In this document: positions 23,101-34,810 of the stretch, in pieces
Numbering within the stretch: the first letter of the stretch is position 1
Layout: each line of letters opens with the position of its first letter
Made by a program: the position numbers and the translations under genes
The notes under the pieces: generated by a model
The model's database searches: none
What the model was told of the DNA's origin: nothing
The model's input: only the letters and a program-made list of their open reading frames with translations
Origin: Cerrena zonata
Lineage: Eukaryota > Basidiomycota > Agaricomycetes > Polyporales > Cerrenaceae
Assembly: GCA_038087015.1 (NCBI GenBank)
Contig: JASBNA010000059.1
Location: forward strand, 62,001 to 126,000
Reading direction: 5' to 3'
DNA: 64,000 nucleotides

Positions 23101-26100
23101 CCACGGCGGAGGTATGCAATCTGGTCGATCTGCTTAATGAAGGCGATACTGTTGGTGACTAAAATGCGTGCTTTGGTAGAAAGGAGACCGTATGGACCAA
23201 TGACTTGATCTGAAAATCGGTACAATATCAGGATCATGGGGACTAAATGTAAGATGTGACAGGATAAACTTACCAAATACATGTCTTGCAACATGAGAGT
23301 CGACAGCGGCGAGTACGTCGTCCATAAGAATCCTTAGGAAACGTCAGTAATGAATTGAATTATGGCAAGGTTACAATCTCACAAGTCGGCCCGAGCATAA
23401 ACTGCCCTAGCCAAGGAAATTCTGGCTCGTTGACCACCACTCAGCTAAATTGATGATTATCAATATATAATTCCGTCAAGTGGTCCCGAAACTTCGACAC
23501 ACCGTTATACCCTTCTCTCCCACCTCTGTCAAGTCACCTTGAGCCATCAGTGCCAGGTCAGGTCTAAGTGCGCAAGCTACAATGATAATAACGTTTGTTA
23601 CTCAGAAGGAGACAGAATGTGGGGAACACCTTACCATCTAAAACGAGGTTGTAGAATGTCTCGTCATACTCATGTGAGAAGATAATGTTGTCCCGAACAG
23701 TTGCGCTCATAATCCTTATTATTAATTGACAAAAGTGAGTTAAAATAGGTGACGAAGCATGTTACTGGACGCACCAAGGGTTTTGAGGAGCATACGAAAC
23801 ACTTCCATGAAGGACTACCTGTCCTTCAACCCTCACCATCTCACCAATGATTGCACTTAACAGACTCGTCTATGTGTCAAAGCATGTTAGCTTTAATTTT
23901 CCCTACCAGAAGACTAGAGATCATACCTTTCCGGCGCCGACTCTTCCCAATACACCAACTAATTCGCCTTTCTTAACGGTCAAGTTGATGTCTTCAAGGG
24001 TAGGGGAAGCCGACTCCTTGCTCCACGCAAACTCTCCGTCTGTAACAGAGAGTACTTCATCACCTAGTTCCAGCCTTCCCTTTTTGGTCTCAACGATACG
24101 TGCATCGTCTTGTAGCTCATCAGCAACGAGGAAGTCGGATAGACGCTTGACTGAAACCATGGCTTCGATGATGCTTGACGTAACTTGGGCGATCTACGTT
24201 AGAATAAAGGAGGTAAGTAGGTTATTTTGAGACAGATCACAGAGTCACCAACCATGGCAAGAGGGAATTGAAGTAACATAAAGAGTGATATGGCGGGGAA
24301 GATCTTGTCGGAAGTCAATGGTTCATCAGAGACAAACGAGGCGACCGCAAAAGAGCTGAAGGCCACAAGGACTATAGAGCAAGATATTGATGTCATGGTC
24401 TATATTTAAAATGGAAATACCTCAGACTTACGAGGAATACCCATCCACAATGCGGTGTTAATAGACTAGAGATTTAATCGTCAAAACGGGACCATCGAAT
24501 CGTAATTAAGAATACATACGGTGACAACACCAATCTTCTTCAACATCTTCAATTCTTGATTGTTCCTCACCGCTAGGATTTTCCTGATGAACGCGTTCTC
24601 CCAAGCGTAGAGCTTAATGCTACAACCATCGACGAGCAAAATAATGTTTACTCTGTCATTAATATTGCAGCAAGGGACTGTGACGTACGATCGAATATTA
24701 GCGAGCAGTTCGCTCATGAGCCTTGTTCTTTGATCTCGATTCTTCATCTGCTTCTCTTGCATGCCTTTGAGCCACCTCGCTATGACAGTATTCATAGGAA
24801 TACTAATGATCATAATAGCGACGCCAATGAACGCAGGCCAGCCAAGGATGCCGTAGAGGGAGACGAAGGCCAATGTAATCTTCACGGTGCCAGGTCGGTT
24901 TCACGAATGAAGCAAAGATACATAACATACCTGGAATGGCCCTGAGATAGCGACAAACGCGTACGTGGTCAAATCTTGCAGCCTTGTCGCATCTACGCTC
25001 ATCAAGTTGACGATATCTCCACTCGCACTTCCACGCCCATCGTTGGACAACACCAATGCTTTCTGGTAGATTGCGGTAACCAATCCAGCTCGCACACGCA
25101 TACCTGTCTCGAAGCAGCGTTGGAAATATTGGTGCAGAATGATAGTCTGTGCGATGCTGGCAATGAACATGAGAATGGCAATGGAGAAGCCCTCTAGAGG
25201 GCTAGGAGAGCTGGAAGAGTGGCCGAGACGCGAAGACTGATACGTAGAGATGTAGAAGAGGAGCCAGCGAAGAAGCTGAGGCTGGAGAAAAGACAGACAA
25301 TCTTGCATGATCTTGAGCAAGGCGGCAAAGGCATACGGTCTGCCATACGCTGCGAAGAGGGCAATCCAGAGAGATTTACTGCCAAACGCAAGTGAGTAGC
25401 AATTAGAGATTTTGGAGAGAATGATGCGTACTGTTTCTGGAGAGACGTTTGCAGATTCTTGCCAAGTCTTGCGGATTCATCGCTAGGCAGGAGCCCGGGA
25501 AGATCCTTTTCAGTGATGTACTCTTTTGAGCCTTTTTGCATAAGTTTATCCATCCATCCGAAGGTCCAGATGCTGTATACGTTGGCGGTCAATAGCGGGT
25601 TTTCGCTGCTGTCTGTCTCGCCGAATTCGGGACCGAAACATTCTATAATGTAAGAAACCAGGCCAAGACCGAAGGCGGCGACTCTAAGGAAAAAGACAAC
25701 GTTTAGGGGCATAAACCCTGATCCAAGGAGTGTGCGGGCCCATATCACAAGCGTTGCAGCGTACAGCGGCCAGAACAAAAGCAGGAGAGACGAGGACGTG
25801 CGGGTGCGGTAGTGGTTCAAGTAGGTCAGGAAGAGTGATGCCACAAGGGCAAGGGGTTCCAGAATATAAGTCTGGGCGATCGAGACAGGTCTATGGGTGA
25901 TCAAAATGAAAACCAAATTCGTGCTACTCGTCACCAGAGCGAGTGCAAGCAACGTCTAAAATACGCCCGATCAGAGATGACATCACAGTTACAAGAAATG
26001 AAATTTAATGAAACGCACAAGTTTACTGCGCAGAACCCATACGCTCTTTTTATTTCTCGTAATGCTATCAAGTCCTCCCAGAGCCCAACACCGGAATGCT

Positions 26101-26231
26101 GCAAAGATGAAGAATAAGACTAGAGTTGTGCTTTGAAGACCGCCCTCTTCGAAACATGGCGTGAGATCGAACTGCCTTTGCTGCGACACGGGTCCCCAGC
26201 CCTCTAAATTGCGACAACCAAGTTGGGCCAT
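20200..26231 (-). CDS. ABCC/MRP-type full ABC transporter (YCF1/BPT1-like)
   Basis: A vacuolar or plasma-membrane ATP-driven exporter of the multidrug-resistance-associated class. Family members move glutathione conjugates, bilirubin-type pigments or metal-glutathione complexes. ATG 26231 ([14 protein letters not shown]) opens an N-terminal TMD0 with about five spans. TMD1 contains [22 protein letters not shown]1 has [10 protein letters not shown] (Walker A), [20 protein letters not shown] (signature) and [11 protein letters not shown], where Asp replaces the catalytic Glu as is normal in ABCC NBD1. A charged linker with Ser/Thr clusters (~22750-22990) precedes TMD2. NBD2 has [19 protein letters not shown] and LVLDEATSAVD with the Glu present, then [20 protein letters not shown]. 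The last exon ends [20 protein letters not shown] followed by LAAEAGLA and TAG at 20200. More than twenty short introns. The substrate cannot be read from sequence. Confidence 0.93.
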
Positions 26232-26734
26232 TTCGCTGTGTCGCAAGCAAGCACGACGATTGTGTGAGGAATCGCGAGCTTCACCCTTCTTATTCCCTCT
26301 CTATTTCTGGAGAACGCCCAGCTTACCTCATGCATTTCCCGACGCGTCATCGTACCGATTACCGAAGTGACTCCCGACCTTTCTCACTTTGTCAGGTTTC
26401 CGAGTCGTCCATTCAGGTGGTGTTTCACGATGGTTACTCGCAAAAACTGACCGGAGATCACTACATCCATCACTGATCATTGCGAAATATAAACTGTTTC
26501 ATTGGTTCACGGTGTACGATGGGCTTACAATGTGACGATGTCCGTAGACAGACGACTCTAGACATGCTCGCTCGATGGCTAAGAAGATGTCATTTTCAGT
26601 GATAGATAAGTAACTGCGTCTTCTCGAGCTGTTGGTTTTTTTTGGTGTATGGATGGTAAGTATATTCAGAAGAACATGTACAATCTTGTTACGGCGTTTA
26701 TTTATTTAATGACCGGACTTCAGTGACGTCATTG
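26232..26734. other. Spacer between the ABC transporter start and the ligase stop
   Basis: The ABC transporter promoter lies at the left. The ligase 3' end lies at the right. No other feature was seen. Confidence 0.5.
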
Positions 26735-29700
26735 CTATCCAAGTCGGCAAAGTGCCAGAGTGTCAATATCGGAAAGATCTGCATCCAATAACTCACGACT
26801 GAGAATTTCCATACTGAATACATAGACGGGTTTGCGAATTATCTTGCTCTCCTTCTGAGGTTGAATCACGCTCTTTACTTGGGCTTGTCGTCTTTCCAAC
26901 AGTTGACCGAGAGGGAATTGTGTCCATTGTTTGCTTCCATCTTGATCGTCCACGAAGATGACACCTTTTGTCGCCCACTCGCAAGAGTCGGTAGGATATT
27001 CTTCAGATGTCCAACCACATGCAGCGAGAAACGACTCCAACGTATGCACTCGCTGCCCTCTCGATATGACATGGTGAGAGGGGAGTCTCCAGCGTGGTCG
27101 AGGCGAGTCTGATGGTCGGGCCAGCCATACAACAGCATCCTGTAGGAACTGGACAAGGGGTGTTTGACGCGATGAGGGGTTGTGTGCGTTGAAGACTTGA
27201 TCAAGTGTCGAAAGATCCAGTTGGGTCTTCTCAATCATTTCCGATGCTGGCATCACACTGTCGAATGTAGCTAAGTCTAGGATGGTATCCTCTCTTCGCA
27301 GCCCAAGCTGGCTGTTAGCAGGCGACAATAAGCCGGATTCCATCACGTTGATGGGGAGTTGGTGATCGTTTGGGACAGATATCGCGTTCAGAAGAGCTGG
27401 CGGAGTAATATTCTGTTTCAAGTGCGAAGAGTGAATAACAGGAGGTGGAGTGGGTGTTCTTGCGTCAAGATTTGTAACAGAGCCCATAGCACGCAAGCCT
27501 GTTGTGATCCCAAGTCTTGCAGGATGCCGCTGAAGCACAAGTTCATGGTTTTCGTCCCCGCCAGCACTGGATCGTTGAGCTTCAGGGCGAATTCGCTTCA
27601 CCTTCCTTCCCAAGGCCTTCTCATCGAGGACTCGCAATTTATCAATCCATTCCTCCTCTCTTTGTTTTCGCTTCGAGTCGCTTCGTATACCAGGGCTGAG
27701 AAAGCCAGACTTTCCCCAGATAGTCTTACAAAAATCGATTTCCTCCTTCCCCGGGGGATCGTTGCCTACGGATTCACGGGCGAGAGTCTGTAGTTCTTGC
27801 AGAGTAGTTCCGCCGCCGTTGCCAGATTCTAAAGCAGAACGTTCGGATAAACGATAGACTTTAGAAATCCTCGGGAAGCGTATTTCGTAGAACTGTGTAT
27901 TATGGTGAGGGAAATTAATCACACTCGTGAGTCGAGATTCTTACCATGCATTGATGTGCCTTCGTGAAACCAGCGCCATATACTTCGACAAGTAGAGGCT
28001 GTGAAAGTAGTACTTGAGGAGCCCGGAGACCTTTGAATAGCTTGAAAGTATATGGTAGCTCCTAGATATCTATATGTTAATATTGCGCGAGGGTCGCTAA
28101 GATAAAATCATACCGCGTCAGTGTGGGAGCCGTATTGCACAAGATCAGAACTCTTGATCATGAAATTAAGTTCCTCTAATTTCTCCCGGGATGGCAGGTA
28201 TGCACACGTGAAGAAGACTTCAAAATGCGGAATGACCTGATAGTTTCCAGTCGTCGAATCCCCAGGAGACACGTTGTCGTCAGATTGCCGCAATGCACCC
28301 AGATAGAATGTTGTATAGACCGTGGGTGAAACTAGTCGATACATTAGTGAAGTGAACACCGATGGCGAAGAGGAAAGGACCTACCACCAAGTTCCCGTGC
28401 TCGCTCTTTGTCCCAACTAGCACCAATAAGAGCAAGATCCACAGTATCACCTAGCGATTACTCTCAGTTCTAATTCTGGAGCTGAGTCATGATAAACATT
28501 TACCATGACCAGGAATATAGTCTTTCTTCAACTATGAATACCGGTCAGATACAAACATGAGATAATCAAACGAGAAACCCTCACCTTGACCCAGGGGAAA
28601 CGCCGATCACGATATCTTCCCTCTTCTCCTTTCAGTACAGCACCTTCTTCGTGAGAAGCAATTAGCTTTGCGAAGACATCTTCAAGGAGCCCGACCGAGG
28701 TTGAGTTTGGGCTTCCATCCATAGAGATGGCCTTTCGCTCTGCCAGCATGCTATAGCCATACCGGGTGATGATCGTTGACTCGAGTATCTTCCGACGCTC
28801 GGCATAAGTGCTTTGTATCAGAGGGGTAGAGTCGACCATAAGGATATCGAAGAAAACAAGAGCAAGATGACGCGTATCACCATCTGACGCATCGGATATC
28901 ATGGAGCATTGAGACCTACGAAGATGTCTCTTAGCAGTGACAAAGAGAGATGATGCAAAACGTACAAGGGTACTTCTTCTTGTGAATCACAGTGTGCTAC
29001 CTTACGGTGTCGGGCACCATACGCAGTGCTTCCCACCAAGCTTCTGATGCGCCAAAACTCTAGTTTATTCGTAGAGAAATAGGCTTCAGTATAAAAATGA
29101 TTAAAGGTGCGTGTAAGTACGAACCATCAATGCGGTTTTGGACCTTGGAAAATGCAACCATTTCGGCCTCAAGGATGATATTCCGCTTGATTTTGGCATT
29201 ACAAGCTGAGGGATTTGCATTTGAACGTTGAGGTAATCCTAATGCATCATGTATAATGCTACATAGCATGAGTTGGATTGAAGATATGTAAATTGGAAGA
29301 AGACGAACGAATGTATTGCTATCCGGTCCAGCGTAGATTCTCTCTTACTTTTGCTGAAGATGGTGATACGAGAGTCGAGGGTGTGATCGTTTACGACTTC
29401 GACATGAATTTGAGCTCGCTCGCCATCATACTTGGTCTCTGCCCAAACTTTCCGAGAGTTTCGGAGCAGATTAAGCGATTGGACACAACCCTGTCCTTTT
29501 AGACACTTTGGTATCTGTATTTCAAATATTGAAACACGAAGAGACCCAAGGAGTCAGGAGTCACTCACAGTTATGGGCAAGCCTATCTGAGGTACTAGCT
29601 CCAGCTCTGGGTTGTCTAAATATTCGGTGGCAGCCTCAAGCGACCCATGAAGTTTATACGCTTGAAGCAAGCGTCCGCTGCGATCCCATGACTTCAAGAA

Positions 29701-30501
29701 ATCCCACGGAGTGACCATGGTGATCGACTTTGTATTGTATTGCAATAGAGAGGCAGAGTAATGCGTCTCTTCGAGGGGGTATAGTAACGGTCTCAGATCG
29801 CGTAGAATGATTTGTGTGACTACGGCACCAGCTTGGGGGGAAAGGTCACAATACAGTTCTTGAAGAATAACGCGTCTAGGACGGGGTTGGTGGACAGAAG
29901 AACGGATTGATAGAGCGGTGAATCCACAGGAGCAGGACAGTTCGGTCAGGAGGTTGTCTACATCAATGAGGGAAAGGTTCGACACGGTAATCTTTGGATA
30001 TATACTGTAAGTAGAAGTCGCGGCACAAAATGACGCTTGAAGTAGCCTTACGTCTGAAGTTTCCTCCATGATATTCTTCACTTCGGCACCTAGACACCCG
30101 ATAGCGCTTTCTGCACGCCAGTCGAGTAACGGCCATCCACGCCCTTGAGGCTCTGTGGACACACCGAGAGTCTCTGCGATGATTTCTCCAAGCTTTATTT
30201 CTTGTAAACCATATCGTCTGCCGCTATCTTCTTCCGGAAAGAATAAGCGGAAGAATGCAGAGGCGGTCCCCATCGGTAAAGGACTGTAAAGATCATGCAG
30301 ATTCTTAGTCCACACATCGACTATTTTGGAGATTTTGTTATTGTCGGCGGAATGAGTGGACGACTTCAGTGGTTTGCGAGGGACTGTTGCGATTTGTTGC
30401 AATAAATTTACGAATCTGGATGGATCATATCTTCAAGACGCGTTAGAATGTTATCAAGCGATGGCTTACAAGTCAAATGGAACTTCTGTATGAACACTCA
30501 T
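26735..30501 (-). CDS. ATP-dependent DNA ligase, LIG4-like, with divergent C-terminus
   Basis: Seals DNA nicks through a lysyl-AMP intermediate. ATG 30501 gives MSVHTEVPFDL, then a 55-nt intron and FVNLLQQIATVPRKP, the N-terminal ligase domain. LYSPLPMGTASAFFRLFFPE and RRYGLQEIKLGEI are typical of the LIG4 class. The active site is AETKYDGERAQI (~29420, Lys of KxDG). Motif III-like residues are HLALVFFDILMVD and motif IV is HEEGAVLKG. A C-terminal OB-fold exon (KVYRLSERSALES) follows. The ~400-residue tail (26735-27900) has KRKQREEEW and KVKRIRPEAQR basic runs and a possible single BRCT-like segment (QFLQDAVVWLARPSD ... VHTLESFLAACGW). Genuine LIG4 carries two BRCTs flanking an XRCC4-binding linker, and I cannot find both. 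It could be a LIG4 orthologue with a diverged tail, or a separate fungal paralogue (ADL1-like). Confidence 0.85.
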
Positions 30502-30972
30502 AATAACTTAGAAATACTATTCAGAGTACAGTTTTCTGGTAGTAGTGATGGTGGTGGTAATGAGAAATCAAGTTAAAGCCGTGGGCAAGTCGACGCGTTG
30601 ACGCTTTCGCGCTCAGGCTTCTATTCAGGTTCGTTGTATAAGAGTCATTGTGGAATGCACGCATGGACCTTTCATAGAATCTTGATGAACATCAGTACTT
30701 CTTTCTTTCCAGGCCCCCGTCAGATGGTTGTAAGATATTACTAGTGAATGGTATGGACCATATAAGACTACACTCAGTTAGAAGCTCATAGTTTTTTTGT
30801 AGCATAATATATAGAAGATTTCGGCATAATTTCCTTTCAGAGTATAGTACGGGCATGATAACCATAGACCATATCAACAATCTTTATAACCGGAATGAGC
30901 GTAGCCAGTTAGACATGAGAAACGAGAGTCCAATAAACCAGAAAAGAGAACCAATTATTAACAAGCCCAAGT
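30502..30972. other. Spacer with sequence repeated elsewhere in the window
   Basis: The ligase promoter is at the left. A block beginning at gtgggcaagtcgacgcgttg (30581) and running through gcatggacctttcatag recurs near 38961 and 42292. It is part of a larger duplicated segment that continues into the zinc-finger gene's last exon. Confidence 0.6.
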
Positions 30973-32013
30973 TCAGGCATGAGGGTAGGCAGGGGGTCCG
31001 GCAGGAAGTGTCTGTCTAGATGTCATCCTCCCCCTCACTCGAACATCCAGGTGAGTTCCCGGGACGTATCTAGGATACGGATCCGCTCCAAACAAGTACC
31101 GTCCAGTGGGAGCACGCTTTGTAACCCTCACATGTTCGAATCTCTCCACAATTATTTCTCCCTCTTGCGGTATTACAAAGATAGGAGGAAGGTGGATGGC
31201 GGGACCTAGAAAAGGATGATGAGGAAGTGCTGGCCCAGGCATCTGAGCTTGGTGATTGGCATCGTTCCCTGCAGCGAATGGTCCCTGAGCATGGACGGGC
31301 GCGAGAACAGGCACAGGTAGATGGTCAGGCTGATCGTTTTCAACCTTAACCTGTTGTGCACCGCCTTCCCCTTGGTGGGCTCCTACCCTCGGGTTATCGA
31401 AGTGGAGCTCGGCAGCGGATAGAGTAGTGCCTTCTTTGTCAATCCAAGGATGGATCACCGTCTTCATGGCGTCCTTTGACAAGTGTACACGCTCTCTATG
31501 TTTATCGAGAGCTGTCTCACTATTGGCTGTATAGCCGCAGAGTTCTCTATGACCTTGAGTCCAGGCGGTAAGATGAGGACAGGCAAGACTTCTTTCGCCA
31601 GTGCTATAATATAATATGTCTAGTCAGATGCGGCGTTGAGTAAGATGGCGTGGATGAGCGTACTGTTTCATAAAATGGTTCATGATTCTTGCCTTTCCCT
31701 TCAACGACTTGAGCGGCCTTCCTTTACAGGATAGATGAGGACATCTTCCATATCTGGAAAAGTTGAACGAATGAGCATGCATGACTTTGGGAGGTCTAAA
31801 GGTTTATACCTGTTCAGTTCACCATCTGCCTCATTTGCTCGGTGAGTCCAGAGGTGTTCGATAAGTCCTTCGACCGAATCATGGTCCTCTTTACATTCAG
31901 GACATTGGTAATTCGGGAGAATCCCGCGGAAATACTAGAGAATTGTACGCCATGAGTAAAAAAATCGTGTCTGAATATCAGACGCGTACCGTTGCTAGAT
32001 TGACGTCGCGCAT
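30973..32013 (-). CDS. C2H2-type zinc-finger protein
   Basis: Four or five exons from ATG 32013 (MRDVNLAT, 50-odd nt intron, YFRGILPNYQCPECKEDHDS). Finger-like motifs: CPEC then EGLIEHLWTHR (CxxC and HxxxH, near 31880), RCPHLSCKGRPLKSLKGKAR then IMNHFMKQ (31690-31740), and ACPHLTAWTQGHRELCGYTA then DKHRERVH (31490-31590). The last exon (30973-31490) is Pro- and His-rich, ends with an Arg-rich stretch (GTHLDVRVRGRMTSRQTLP), and may be disordered. The spacing in fingers two and three departs from the textbook C2H2 pattern, so these may be degenerate or a different zinc fold. Likely nuclear and possibly DNA binding; no specific function can be named. Part of its last exon has been copied to 39420-39674. 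Confidence 0.65.
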
Positions 32014-32732
32014 TGTATTGAGATCTCTAGAAGCTGAAACTTGGGAGAGTTATTTGTTGAGGATGTTGGTGGGAGGCATGTCTTTTCGCTTGCCCCTTTA
32101 TAAGTCGAGCGATGAAAAGTATTGACCCTTCAAAGCTTCAACATCCCGAGAGGGCAATGCATAGTAATCAGGAAATCCCATTGAGCCACCCAAAAGCATT
32201 GACCGTAAAACTATTGTTTAAGATCAGAAGTTGATCCAGACATACTGCGCGTGTTAATCGTGATATTGGCAAGGACAATGGTGTATTTCCAATGAGTGGG
32301 TGTACACAATATCCGATGTTAATGGATTGTATTTGTCCAAGAAGCATTAACGTTCCGGCGCTTTCTTGCCCCAAGTTCGCGTCGGCAAGTATACTTGAAC
32401 TTGTTAATTATCACACCGGGCACACTCAGGGCAGGCTAAGTATGGGTCCCCTCGACAAAATATTCAAATTGTATAACATACTAGGTGTTGTGCTAGGACG
32501 AGCATGCTATATGGCACTGACACATGTCCTGGGGCACACGGAAGATGTCAATTATCGCAAAAATGCCACGTGTGGAGGCTAGTACAAGGACGAACAATAA
32601 CACAAGAATGATGGAAGGTGAGACACTGGTAATTGATTGGCAGCCTCGTCTTGACTTGTTGCCACTCACCAACACTCACCGTTACCAGCACGCACTGTTG
32701 CATTGCCATTCAGACTACGATTATCGTCCCCC
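32014..32732 (+). promoter_or_regulatory. Promoter region of F-box/LRR copy A (conserved across three copies)
   Basis: About 700 bp with no gene. The stretch 32550-32700 (atgccacgtgtggaggctag, acaaggacgaacaataacac, gatggaaggtgagac) recurs before copy B (36560-36720) and copy C (39815-39960). Each includes an ATGCCACGTGT element, which contains the E-box CACGTG. Confidence 0.6.
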
Positions 32733-34810
32733 ATGCCGAAAGTATCTACACGAAATAAACCTGACGTAAGGTCATCGATGTAAGTGGCTGAGAACGAACG
32801 TCGATACCAAATCAGGCTGACCTTCGAGTTACAATAGTCCAACCAGGATACAACCAAAGAGAGCCTGCAACTGCAAGAGATCTGCTGATTCTATCGACCC
32901 GAGTTCTTTGTATGTCATTCACCCTCCTGAATTTGTACAAAATGTTGAGATACTGGATGATAGGCCCCCTTCGAAACGTATCCGTACGGAGGGTGTGGTT
33001 GATACGACTGCAAAGAGGACTGTGTAAGTACTAGATGTATGTGCTCAAACAAGAACGAGTTCTAACTAGAGTGATCAGAGGTCGCCCTAAACGAAAGCTT
33101 CCCCCAAAACACGCTCCAACCAAGGACACAAGTCACAGTAAACGGTATGTTCTACGTGGCGTTAAGACTATTAGCAGCTCTCACTCCGAATGATCGTTCA
33201 GAGAACGCCAACCAACCACCAAAGCTGAAGCCAAACGCAAACGTCCCGCTCCCGAGAATAACCTTGGTGGTAATGAGTATGTTCATAACACATTCCGCCG
33301 ATCCATTTGCTGAAATGATTTGTGCTGGTGAAGATCCCGCTCTGAAGACACAAAACCCACTAAACGCAGGCGACTCGATCAGCCAGTCAAGGCACCGTCT
33401 CCGGTCCCTGATACAAAACCTCCATCATGGCACCTACCTATAGAGCTGCTTTACCAGATTTACGATTACCTATGGGATCACGAAAACATGGAGTGCTACT
33501 CCACTGCAACTCTTCACTCTTGCGCTCTGACTTGCTCTCGGTGGCGGGATGCTGTTCGGCCTTATATCTTCCGCTTCATCATACTGGATACCCCAGAAGA
33601 TATCGATAATTTCTCCCAGCGAATTCGTGCTACGCCAGAGATTACACAATGGGTGCGGAAGCTTCGTCTGGTGGGGAGAACTCTACCATTTGATGATGAG
33701 CCACGATGGTCCCGCCTGGATGCTGCAGACGACATTGATCAATGGCTTTATGCCTTTCCTGCCAATGTTGACGCTCACTTTCCTTGTCTGAGGATCTTGG
33801 AACTATTCAACTTCGCCCAAGTCAGTACACGACTCGAAGACCGCGAGGCCTATGCACGTTGGATACCAGAGTTAACGAAGCTGAAATCTGTCACAACGTT
33901 GAATATCCTTCGTTGCGAGATGAGTGCCAACAATCTCACAGCTTTTGTATGTGCTTTGTCCAACCTTGCAAAAGTCAACATCGTGGATGCCGAGTTCGAT
34001 CACCCGAACCTTGCTGTGCTTCAGGAGATGCCCACTCATGATTCCGACGATGAGCCGACAGATGATCGCACAGTAGAGACCATCCCTAAAGCAACAAAGT
34101 ACCCCGTCTTCTATCCACCGCCACTCCTGCAATCATTTCGTATCGACAATTCACATGCCGAGTACGGCTTTGACTTTACGCTTCTTCGTGGATGGTTTCG
34201 CCCAGAGCTATTTGCTAAACACTTGGAATCCTTTGAAGTTGCTGGCTCGGTAGAGTCAGATACCCTCCATGAAGTGATATTAGCCTTGGGCAAGGCACCC
34301 AGCCTATCCCATATTCAGATCCCCATTGGTTCTGACTCATATGAATGTGCGTATGTTCATTGTTCTCCCTAGGGGCATTGACTAACCGTGAATGATCCAG
34401 TGTTGGAATCGGGAATTGATCTATCTCATCTTACCAACCTTACAAGCATCCGTCTACTTGGTTGCGATTCCGGATGGGGACAAGACGAAGAAGTCAACAA
34501 TATTCGGCAATTTCTGGGCCAGCTCAATGCTCCGAAGCTACGGATGGTTGCCATTCAGAGCTTTTTCGGGAAAGAGGAAGAAATTAACATGCTCGCATCC
34601 ATCGACCAGTCCTTGGCGGACTCAAAGTTCGACGGGCTGGAGGTTGTTCGGATTGATCTCTATGTGGTCTCAACGCTAAGAAAGCGACCGTCGCAATGGA
34701 TTAAGCGAAAAGTGGCAGAGCTGCTGCCGTTAACTGCTAAACGAGGTATCCTTATAGTAGACTACCCCGGCTGGGATCTACCATATCTCTCCTATATTTC
34801 AGGGGCATAG
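32733..34810 (+). CDS. F-box-like/LRR-like protein, tandem copy A
   Basis: ATG 32733 begins a chain of short basic exons: MPKVSTRNKPDVRSS; IPTRIQPKRACNCKRSAD; PPSKRIRTEGVVD; GRPKRKLPPKHAPTKD (AT-hook-like core); ERQPTTKAEAKRKRPAPE; and SRSEDTKPTKRRRLDQ (nuclear-signal-like). The main exon (from ~33331) opens with an F-box-like stretch (SWHLPIELLYQIYDYLWDHE ... LTCSRWRDAVRPYIFRF). It continues as leucine-rich segments (LRILELFNFAQ, VTTLNILRCEMSANNLTAF, LLQSFRIDN). The last exon (VLESGIDLSHLTNLTSIRLL) starts near 34402. Stop TAG at 34808 falls where copies B and C have TAC, removing about 16 C-terminal residues. By family, it would be a substrate adaptor of SCF ubiquitin ligases; the target is unknown. 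Gene structure is supported by agreement among three copies. Confidence 0.75.
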
